Shown: piece after piece, positions 9,272 through 16,317 of the stretch
Layout: every line of letters begins with the position of its first letter
Position numbering within the stretch: the first letter of the stretch is position 1
Source: Microbulbifer marinus
GTDB taxonomy: Bacteria; Pseudomonadota; Gammaproteobacteria; Pseudomonadales; Cellvibrionaceae
Assembly: GCF_900107725.1 (NCBI RefSeq)
Contig: NZ_FNQO01000002.1
Location: forward strand, 62,001 to 126,000
DNA length: 64,000 nucleotides
Reading direction: 5' to 3'
Made by a program: the position numbers and the translations under genes
Notes under the pieces: model-generated
Told to the model about the DNA's origin: nothing
Seen by the model: only the letters and a program-made list of their open reading frames with translations
The model's database searches: none

Positions 9272-11818
9272 TCAGCCACAGCTGATGTCGACGTCTTCGG
9301 CCCCGGAGGCGATATGAATATCGTGGATGGTCAGGTCCAGCTCACCGGCGGTGCGCACGTAAAACGGTGACAGCACCATATCCAGTTTCGCGCCGCCCTT
9401 GGCCAGACACTGCAGATCGACCGCCAGGGTTTTCCACTCACCTGGCGCCGCGCCTTCGAGCAGATCGGTGATCGGCTGTTCGGCACCACAATCCATACCG
9501 CAGTTCATGCCGAGATTTACCGCATCGTTGGGTACGCGATCCACTTTGACATCGAATACCAGGGCTCCCCGATTGTTCAGGTAGCTGGACAGATCGGTGC
9601 GGCTATTGGCGAAGAAGCCGGCAATCGCATCGCCTTCTCCGGCCCATTGCAGGCGCCGGCTGTCTTCCTGCACATTGCGGTCAACGGACTGCACGCTGAT
9701 GCCCTGCAGTTTGACCACACTGTTGGCAATCACCGTGCGGTTGTTGCCAGCATCGGTTACCTGGAAGCTCCACGGATCCAGCGCGCGGCCGTTAAACACT
9801 GCCAGCGCCTCGTTGGCATCGGTCTGCTGCAGGCCGCTCTCTTCCGACAGCGCGGCCATCTGCTCTTGATCCGCATAGGTAAGGCCATAACCGTAGCCGA
9901 ACTGGGCCAGAGATTCGTTCTGCCCCCGGTTGCGCACCTCGGGCCGAGCATCATTCGGCCACGAGAAGGTCAGCTTACCTTTGAAGTCGTGGCTCACATT
10001 GCCTGCGTCGTCACGGAAGAGCACATCCGCGACGCCGCCACCTTCGGTGCCGGGCTGCCAGATCACGACGAAGGCATCGGAAGCGTTGATATGCGGATTA
10101 ACCCACAGCGGGCGGCCGGTGATGAACAGCGCAACCACCGGAATGTTCTGCTCGCGCAGGCGATTCAGCAACGCCAGGTCGCGCTCGCCCTTGTAGGCCA
10201 GGTTGGAGATATCCCCCTGCATTTCCGCATAGGGGTCCTCACCAAAGACAACGATCGCTACGTCTGGCTTCTGCTCAAAACTGCCATCCACAGACAGCTC
10301 GGCGCTACCACCGGCAGATTCCACCGCCTCGGCAATACCACCGTAAACGGAAGTCGCACCGGGGAAATCGGCGTTCTCATTGCCGGTACCCTGCCAGGTG
10401 ATGGTCCAGCCACCGGTCTGCTTGCCGATATTGTCGGCGCCGTCACCGGCAACCAGTACGCGCTGGTCGCGGGCCAGCGGCAGCAGGTTGTCGTTGTTTT
10501 TCAGCAGTACCAGGGACTCGCGTACCGCCTGACGGGCGATGGCGCGGTGCTCCGGCGCACCGATCAGGGATTCGTCGCCGGCAAAGGCGCGCTCGGAAGG
10601 CGCTCCGGCATCGAACAGCCCTGCGCGCATCTTGACCCGCAGGATCCGGCGCACTGCATCGTCCAGGCGCTCGGCGGGGATCTCACCGCTTTTCGCTTCC
10701 GCAACGGTATTCGTGTAGAGCTCTTTCCAATTCGGGTCCGGCGCCATGAACATATCGAGGCCGGCATTGATCGCCTGCGGACAGCTTACATTGCTGCAGC
10801 CGTTGACAAACTGATGGCCGGACCAGTCGCCGACAATGAAACCATCAAAGCCCAGGCGGCCTTTCAACACGTCGGTCAGCAGATACTTGTGACCGTGCAT
10901 CTTCTCACCGTTCCAGCTGCTGAAAGACGCCATCACCGTCTGTACGCCGGACTCGATCGCGGAAAAATAGCCTTGCGCATGGATCTTCATGAGCTCGTCT
11001 TCGCTCATGATCGCATCACCGCGGTCGATACCATTCTCGGTGCCACCGTCGGCGATAAAGTGCTTAGCGGTGCTTACCACGTGCTTGTCGCTGAGCAGGC
11101 TCTTGCTCCCGGGGATACCCTGCAGCCCTTCTACCAGCTTGCCGCCGTAGCTGCGCACAATCTCTGGATCTTCGGAATAGGATTCATAACTACGGCCCCA
11201 GCGGTCGTCGCGGGTCACCGCTAGCGTGGGCGCAAACACCCAGTCGATGCCGGTAGCGGATACTTCCGCCGCGGTCGCGGCACCGATCTGGCGCATCAAC
11301 TCAGGGTTCTGGGTGGCGCCCAGGGCGATATTGTGCGGGAACAGCGTCGCACCGATCACGTTGTTGTGACCGTGCACCGCGTCGGTACCCCAGATCACCG
11401 GGATGGCAACACCGCCGTCGCTGGTATCCATGGACGCAGCATAAAATGCGTCGGCCAGCGCAACCCAGTCGGCGATGCTCGCGTGCTTGTCACTGTTCGG
11501 GAAGTGACCGCCGCCGTTGAGAATGGAACCGATGTGATAGTCCTTCACATCCTCCGGCGTCGCGGAGTCGATTTCGACCTGGATCAACTGGCCGACCTTC
11601 TCCTCGACTGACATCTTCGCCATGAGCGTATCGATGCGGGCCTCGATCGCCGGATCTTTGGCAATCGGACTGGTCAACTTCGGCCAATCAGCGTTCAACT
11701 CCGCTGCTGTGCCACTATCCTGTTCCGGCCCGGCGGGCATTTTCTGCTCACCGCACCCCACGATCCCACCGCCCGCAATCAGACCGGAGATGACCCCCAG
11801 CAGAATTCGCTTTTTCAT
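9272..11818 (-). CDS. GH3 exo-beta-glucanase/beta-glucosidase lipoprotein
   Basis: An 848-residue glycoside hydrolase family 3 enzyme releasing glucose from the non-reducing end of beta-glucan oligosaccharides. The N terminus is a lipoprotein signal with lipobox IVGC (Cys22), suggesting anchoring in the outer membrane facing the periplasm. The GH3 (alpha/beta)8 barrel has TAKHFIADGG near 250-259 and the nucleophile Asp331 in FIVGDWSGH. The second domain has VVFGEDPYAEMQGD, where the acid/base glutamate is expected. An extra C-terminal beta domain of about 200 residues (from about 640) resembles that of marine exo-1,3/1,4-beta-glucanases such as ExoP. Start at ATG 11818 with TTGGAG upstream; the frame runs further without family character. 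It has its own promoter region with three copies of the shared motif. Substrate linkage (1,3 versus 1,4) cannot be told from sequence. Confidence 0.92.
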   Translation of the reverse strand: MKKRILLGVISGLIAGGGIVGCGEQKMPAGPEQDSGTAAELNADWPKLTSPIAKDPAIEARIDTLMAKMSVEEKVGQLIQVEIDSATPEDVKDYHIGSILNGGGHFPNSDKHASIADWVALADAFYAASMDTSDGGVAIPVIWGTDAVHGHNNVIGATLFPHNIALGATQNPELMRQIGAATAAEVSATGIDWVFAPTLAVTRDDRWGRSYESYSEDPEIVRSYGGKLVEGLQGIPGSKSLLSDKHVVSTAKHFIADGGTENGIDRGDAIMSEDELMKIHAQGYFSAIESGVQTVMASFSSWNGEKMHGHKYLLTDVLKGRLGFDGFIVGDWSGHQFVNGCSNVSCPQAINAGLDMFMAPDPNWKELYTNTVAEAKSGEIPAERLDDAVRRILRVKMRAGLFDAGAPSERAFAGDESLIGAPEHRAIARQAVRESLVLLKNNDNLLPLARDQRVLVAGDGADNIGKQTGGWTITWQGTGNENADFPGATSVYGGIAEAVESAGGSAELSVDGSFEQKPDVAIVVFGEDPYAEMQGDISNLAYKGERDLALLNRLREQNIPVVALFITGRPLWVNPHINASDAFVVIWQPGTEGGGVADVLFRDDAGNVSHDFKGKLTFSWPNDARPEVRNRGQNESLAQFGYGYGLTYADQEQMAALSEESGLQQTDANEALAVFNGRALDPWSFQVTDAGNNRTVIANSVVKLQGISVQSVDRNVQEDSRRLQWAGEGDAIAGFFANSRTDLSSYLNNRGALVFDVKVDRVPNDAVNLGMNCGMDCGAEQPITDLLEGAAPGEWKTLAVDLQCLAKGGAKLDMVLSPFYVRTAGELDLTIHDIHIASGAEDVDISCG

Positions 11819-11918
11819 CACCGCAAAACTCCAATTATTATTTTTGCCCAGATGGCCTCCCGCTGGTGGGGAGACAGCACTTTTACAGCCTGCGTTTGTA
11901 CGCAACCCCCGTAAAAGC

Positions 11919-11995
11919 GTCGTCCCACTTTGAATTGACGCCGGAAACTGACGCATTCCACCTTGCCCGCCCGGACAATTCCGCAACGTGGGACG
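11919..11995. promoter_or_regulatory. Putative operator cluster upstream of the GH3 gene
   Basis: Three copies of one motif in 77 bp: GTCGTCCCACTTTG (11919-11932), CATTCCACCTTG (11954-11965, exactly 33 bp further on), and an inverted CAACGTGGGACG (11984-11995). The first and last are complements differing by one base in 12. The cluster lies 101-177 bp upstream of the GH3 start codon. The 33-bp repeat distance is identical to that upstream of TonB receptor 2. The remainder of the 294-bp gap shows nothing else I can assign. Confidence 0.65.
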
Positions 11996-12112
11996 TTTCA
12001 GCACCCGTCATTGCGGTAATGAACCGCAGGTTTGCGGCGGTAGAGCCTGGCCGCAGCCGAACAAAGGGTCAGACTCGGTGGCGGCGCGTGGCGATGGGAA
12101 GAAGGCCGGCAT

Positions 12113-13606
12113 TTAGCCGGCGCGCTGCTGGTCGCCCGGCAAAAAGCCGGCGAGATAGTCATTGTGATCCTTGAGTCGGGCCAGGGCGTCATCGACGCCG
12201 GCCTTGACCTGGCGGATGAAGTCCGCCAGCTCCTGCTCAGGCATGGTGTCCACTAGTGGGTGATAGCGCTCCGGCATCAGCCCCTGCCCGAACATGACCT
12301 GCTGCCAGGAATCCACGAACAACTCATTGGCCTCGCGGAATACATGGCCGGTCTCGCGGAACATGTCGATCTTGGCCGCCAGGGTGTCCGGAATACTCAT
12401 CTGGCGACAGTAGCGCCAGAACTCCGTGTCGTCCCTGTCGGTGACCTTGTAGTGCAGGATGATGAAGTCGCGGATACGCTCCATATCAAATTCGGACTGG
12501 CGGTTGAACTCGTCCACCTCGACCTGGCGAATCTCGCTCTGCGGGAAGAAGCGCAGGAAGCGCACAATATTCTGCTGGATCAGGTGAATACTGGTCGATT
12601 CCAGCGGCTCCAGAAAGCCGCTGGACAGGCCGACCGCCAGGCAGTTCTTGTGCCATTGCTTGCGCCGGCGCCCGGTCTGGAACTTGATCAGCAGCGGATC
12701 CGTCAGCCGCTCACCCTCGATGTTCTCCAGTAGTTGCGAGCGCGCCGAATCGTCACTTTGGTAGCTACTGGAATACACCTGGCCGTTACCCACGCGATGC
12801 TGTAGGGGAATACGCCACTGCCAGCCGCTCTCCCGGGCGATGGAACGGGTGAACGGAATCGGCGGTTCCACCGCCTGGGTCTGTACCGCCACCGCGCTAT
12901 CGCACGGCAGCCAGTGCGACCAGGATTCGAAGCCGGTGTGCAGGGCCTTTTCGATCAGGATCGCGCGCATCCCGGTACAGTCGATGAAGAAATCACCATC
13001 CACCTCCTGCCCGGAATCGAGCTTGAGAGCGCGGATAAAGCCGGTATCCGGGTGCAACTGCACCTGATCTATTTTCCCCTCCACCCGTTTGACACCGAAG
13101 CCCTCACTGAACTGGCGCAGATAGGCGGCGTAGCGGGTAGCATCCATATGGAACGCGTAATTCAGGCCGTTGTTGGGCAGGTGGGAAAATTTGTGGGCCT
13201 CTGCGGCGCGCCGCTCCAGGCAGTATTCGCCGAAGTCGCCGGCCAGCCCCAACTGCCGGGCGCGCAGCCAGAAGTGCTGAAAACCGCAGGCCCAGCAGTC
13301 TTTGCCGGTTACGCCGAATGCATGTATGTAGTCTTTGCCGACGTCGCGCCAGTTTTCAAAGCTGATACCCAGTTTATAGGTGCCCTGGGTGGCAGCGAGG
13401 AATTCCGCCTCGTCAATGCCCAGCAACCGGTGAAAGAACACCAGGGTAGGAATGGTGGCTTCGCCCACGCCGATGGTGCCGATGGACTCGGACTCCACCA
13501 GGGTGATATCCAACTGCGTTCCCATCAGCTTGGAGAGTGCGGCAGCCGTCATCCAGCCAGCGGTTCCGCCACCGGCAATCACAATTTTTTTAATCGCTTG
13601 ACTCAT
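12113..13606 (-). CDS. Flavin-dependent tryptophan-halogenase family protein (halogenase 2)
   Basis: A 497-residue tryptophan-halogenase homologue, closely similar in layout to halogenase 1. It has GGGTAGW at 12-18, the catalytic lysine at 78 (TQGTYKLG), WQWRIP at 262-267 and the EPLESTSIHLIQ segment holding the Glu/Ser pair. All residues needed for halogenation therefore look intact. I place the start at ATG 13606 (MSQAIKKIVI), preceded by a purine-rich AGAGAGAGA; a longer in-frame ATG at 13627 adds only seven residues. It is the last gene of the run TonB receptor 2 - halogenase 3 - cupin - halogenase 2, 36 bp after the cupin gene. The GH3 gene follows with its own control region. Substrate unknown. 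Confidence 0.9.
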   Translation of the reverse strand: MSQAIKKIVIAGGGTAGWMTAAALSKLMGTQLDITLVESESIGTIGVGEATIPTLVFFHRLLGIDEAEFLAATQGTYKLGISFENWRDVGKDYIHAFGVTGKDCWACGFQHFWLRARQLGLAGDFGEYCLERRAAEAHKFSHLPNNGLNYAFHMDATRYAAYLRQFSEGFGVKRVEGKIDQVQLHPDTGFIRALKLDSGQEVDGDFFIDCTGMRAILIEKALHTGFESWSHWLPCDSAVAVQTQAVEPPIPFTRSIARESGWQWRIPLQHRVGNGQVYSSSYQSDDSARSQLLENIEGERLTDPLLIKFQTGRRRKQWHKNCLAVGLSSGFLEPLESTSIHLIQQNIVRFLRFFPQSEIRQVEVDEFNRQSEFDMERIRDFIILHYKVTDRDDTEFWRYCRQMSIPDTLAAKIDMFRETGHVFREANELFVDSWQQVMFGQGLMPERYHPLVDTMPEQELADFIRQVKAGVDDALARLKDHNDYLAGFLPGDQQRAG

Positions 13607-13642
13607 GGTTCTCTCTCTCTGCTTCATCGCCCTGTGCCGGGC

Positions 13643-14653
13643 TTATGGCATCCGCTGCAGTTTTTCTATCAGTAACTTTTTCAACCGCGCGGACGACTCT
13701 CGATCCAGGTCGCCGAGCAGTCCGTGCGTGTGCGCGGGCAGTTGCTCTACGGCATCTTCCCGGTTCACCACGAAGTGCTGAAACAATTCGCCCCAGGCTT
13801 TTCGCTGCGCCGCTGGCAAGCCGCCGATCGAAAGCAGCGCATGCATCAGAGCATCCTGCGGCAGGCCGGTCCAGGCGGGTGTGGATCGCCACCAGTAATT
13901 CACCAGCATGTTGAGGCCATCGAGTCCCTCGACCTGGTGCCACCACATGCTGGGCACATACAGCACGTCACCGGGTTCCATCTCCGCAACCAGTGCCGCT
14001 TCGAGCGCCTCGCGATAGCGTGGGAAGCGTTCGTAGTCGGGCGCGTAGAAGTCGACCATGCTGATGGCTTGCCCGGCGGGGTTGAAGTCCAGCGGTCCGG
14101 GATAGAGGTTTGCCGCCTGCTCCGGCGCGAACAGCGTGAAGCGGCGGCGACCAGCCACCACACACGCCAGGTTTTCCGGCAGGTCGAAGTGGGCGGCAAC
14201 GCGGGTGCGGTTACCGAACCACAGCGACACCAGCGGCTTGTGCTGGCCGACGGGAATATCATTGTGCGTACGCAACCCGGGCAAGTGGTGGTCGACCGGT
14301 GTGGACCCAACGTAGCAGCACTCCTGGCCGACGCTATTGGTTTCCAGCGCACGCAGCGTCGGCAGCAGCTCACCGGCGTTGCGCTGGAAATTGAATCCAT
14401 CCATGGCGTCATTGTAAAAAATGCGCCCCTGGGTTTCCGCAGCGGCGTGAAACACCATGATGGGTCGCCGCTGATCAAAGGGCGCCAGATAATCCGCCAG
14501 CGCCCCAGCACGGGCTGCCGCAACTATCGGCCAGTCGGCTACCGCTCCTTTCATCAACAGCGGCTCGGTACGTCCCGCCACCCGCGCGGCGATCTCGTCC
14601 GCGGCAACGCCGGAGCAGGTTTCGACCGCGGGAATGTGTTCTGGATACTTCAT
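13643..14653 (-). CDS. Cupin/JmjC-like protein (Cupin_8 family)
   Basis: A 336-residue protein of the Cupin_8/JmjC-like superfamily, whose characterised members are Fe(II)/2-oxoglutarate hydroxylases. The likely iron ligands are visible as HFDLPEN (His and Asp) and, about 80 residues on, the PGDVLYVPSMWWHQVE segment with the distal His. A Lys/Arg for 2-oxoglutarate follows the family pattern less clearly. The start ATG at 14653 overlaps the halogenase 3 stop by four bases (ATGA) with GGGAG about ten bases upstream, so the two are translationally coupled. Its place between two halogenase genes behind a TonB receptor suggests one modifying pathway. Whether it hydroxylates a protein or a small molecule is unknown. 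Confidence 0.8.
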   Translation of the reverse strand: MKYPEHIPAVETCSGVAADEIAARVAGRTEPLLMKGAVADWPIVAAARAGALADYLAPFDQRRPIMVFHAAAETQGRIFYNDAMDGFNFQRNAGELLPTLRALETNSVGQECCYVGSTPVDHHLPGLRTHNDIPVGQHKPLVSLWFGNRTRVAAHFDLPENLACVVAGRRRFTLFAPEQAANLYPGPLDFNPAGQAISMVDFYAPDYERFPRYREALEAALVAEMEPGDVLYVPSMWWHQVEGLDGLNMLVNYWWRSTPAWTGLPQDALMHALLSIGGLPAAQRKAWGELFQHFVVNREDAVEQLPAHTHGLLGDLDRESSARLKKLLIEKLQRMP

Positions 14654-16203
14654 CGAACAGTGACTCCCGGTTGGCTGCGGGCAACCAATTGCGAAATCAG
14701 CTGCCGGTTTGCAGGCAACCCCTGCCGATAGCTGGCTAGCTGTTTTTGCACTTCTGTCAACAGTGTTTTCGCGCGTGCCTGGTCGCCGTCCTTGCGCGGG
14801 GCCCGCACCCAGTCGCAGTCGTACCCCATGCCGTTTAACACATAGCGGTAACTGGGTGGGGGAAACAGTGGTTGCGCCTGGGGAAAGTCCTGTTTCGCCG
14901 GCGCCCTGTGGCGCCACAGCTGCAGATTTTCCCGCAAAGATTCGGGAATGGATTCGTCCCGCCGATGGGCCAGCCAATAGTCGGAATCCGTGCGCTCGGA
15001 CAGCACATAGTGCAACTTGAGAAAATCGATAATATTCTCCCAATGCGCCAGTATCTGACGATTAAAGCGCTTTGCCGCCAGCCCCATCTGCTCATTGCGC
15101 GCCGGCAAAAAATCTCTGATCAGGCCGGCGCTTTGCTCGATCAATGCCAGCGCCGATGCCTCGAGCGGCTCAATAAAGCCGGCGGCCATACCCACCGCCA
15201 CGCAGTTGCCCTGCCACATGGCGGCCCGGTGTCCCGGCGCGAACTTGAGCTCGCGGAACATCAGTTCGCTATCCGCCCCCGTCGGCAGCTCGCGCGCGAG
15301 GAAACGGCGGAACTCGCCCTCGACGGTCGCCGTATCGGTGAACTGGCTGGAATAGACGTAACCCATGCCGCGGCGCGAGGGCAGGCCAATATCCCAGATC
15401 CAGCCATTGGCCTGCGCGGTTGCGCGCGTGACAGAAGCGATGGGTGATTCGGGCGAGGCATGGGGAATCTGTACCGCGAGAGCACGGTCATTAAACAGGA
15501 TCGACGAGCGGTCGACCCAGGGTACCTGCAGGTGCTCGCCGATAATCTTCGCGGCACTACCGGAGCAATCCACGAACAAGTCTGCGCACAGTCTCTCACC
15601 GGCATCGGTAACCAGAGCAGCGACGCTGCCGTCTGCACCACCTTCCACCGAGGCAATGTTCGCCCGCACATGCTGCACACCCAGATGACGGGTACAGTGG
15701 TCACGCAGGCACAGACCAAATTTCACTGCATCAAAATGATAACCGTAATTGAGTACGCCTGCGTATTCGGGCGTGGCCAGCTGCTTGGGCGCCAGGTGCG
15801 CGTCACAGATGGCCGCCTGTGGTGTCACGGCGTAGGCATATGCCTCTTGGCTGAACGGTGCGAGATCTTGCTCGAAATAACCGTGCGGGAGGGAGAAAGG
15901 ATGGTAATACTGATCCTTGCAATCGGTCGTTCGCCAGGCCGAGAAGAGGGAGCCCTGCTTGAATGAGGCCTCGCACTCTGCGAATAGCCGCGTTTCACTA
16001 AGACCAATGCGCCGCAGCGTTTCCCGCATCGAAGGCCAGGTACCTTCGCCAACCCCGATGGTCGGTATATCCGGCGACTCCACCAGCACAATGTCACAGT
16101 GCCCGCCACGAGCCCGACCGTGCTCGGCCGCCAGTACCGCGGCGGTCAACCACCCAGCAGCGCCGCCGCCCAGAATCAGAATGGATAACGGTGCCTGTTG
16201 CAT
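14650..16203 (-). CDS. Divergent tryptophan-halogenase homologue (halogenase 3)
   Basis: A 517-residue member of the tryptophan-halogenase family, more divergent than halogenases 1 and 2. GGGAAGW (12-18), VGVGEGTWP-like flavin contacts and the catalytic lysine Lys82 (ASFKQGSLF) are kept. The signature WxWxIP reads WIWDIG at 268-273, and the Glu-Ser pair reads Glu348-Ala349 (EPLEASALALIEQ). The active-site geometry may therefore differ, and the enzyme may not be a true halogenase. Start chosen at ATG 16203 (MQQAPLSILI), with GAGAGG upstream; the frame extends 18 codons further into a terminator hairpin, which I reject. It follows TonB receptor 2 after a strong hairpin and overlaps the cupin gene by four bases. 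Confidence 0.85.
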   Translation of the reverse strand: MQQAPLSILILGGGAAGWLTAAVLAAEHGRARGGHCDIVLVESPDIPTIGVGEGTWPSMRETLRRIGLSETRLFAECEASFKQGSLFSAWRTTDCKDQYYHPFSLPHGYFEQDLAPFSQEAYAYAVTPQAAICDAHLAPKQLATPEYAGVLNYGYHFDAVKFGLCLRDHCTRHLGVQHVRANIASVEGGADGSVAALVTDAGERLCADLFVDCSGSAAKIIGEHLQVPWVDRSSILFNDRALAVQIPHASPESPIASVTRATAQANGWIWDIGLPSRRGMGYVYSSQFTDTATVEGEFRRFLARELPTGADSELMFRELKFAPGHRAAMWQGNCVAVGMAAGFIEPLEASALALIEQSAGLIRDFLPARNEQMGLAAKRFNRQILAHWENIIDFLKLHYVLSERTDSDYWLAHRRDESIPESLRENLQLWRHRAPAKQDFPQAQPLFPPPSYRYVLNGMGYDCDWVRAPRKDGDQARAKTLLTEVQKQLASYRQGLPANRQLISQLVARSQPGVTVR

Positions 16204-16230
16204 TGTTGAGCCTCTCACTTCAAGGACTTT

Positions 16231-16264
16231 CAAAAAACAAAGGGCGTGATTGATCACGCCCTTT
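16231..16264 (-). terminator. Intrinsic terminator between TonB receptor 2 and halogenase 3
   Basis: A 12-bp perfect inverted repeat, AAAGGGCGTGAT (16239-16250) and ATCACGCCCTTT (16253-16264), followed on the minus strand by a U-rich tract (16231-16240). It lies 54 bp past the receptor stop and 28 bp before the halogenase start, so it can attenuate the downstream genes. Confidence 0.85.
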
Positions 16265-16317
16265 GCATCCTGCGAGACGTGAGTGGCAGCAAGCCGCCAC
16301 CACTCCTGGCTACAACC

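Noticed and set aside
156-16203. A secondary-metabolite (halogenated natural product) gene cluster
   Set aside because: There are no NRPS, PKS, prenyltransferase, indole or resistance genes; the neighbours are transport and sugar-use genes.
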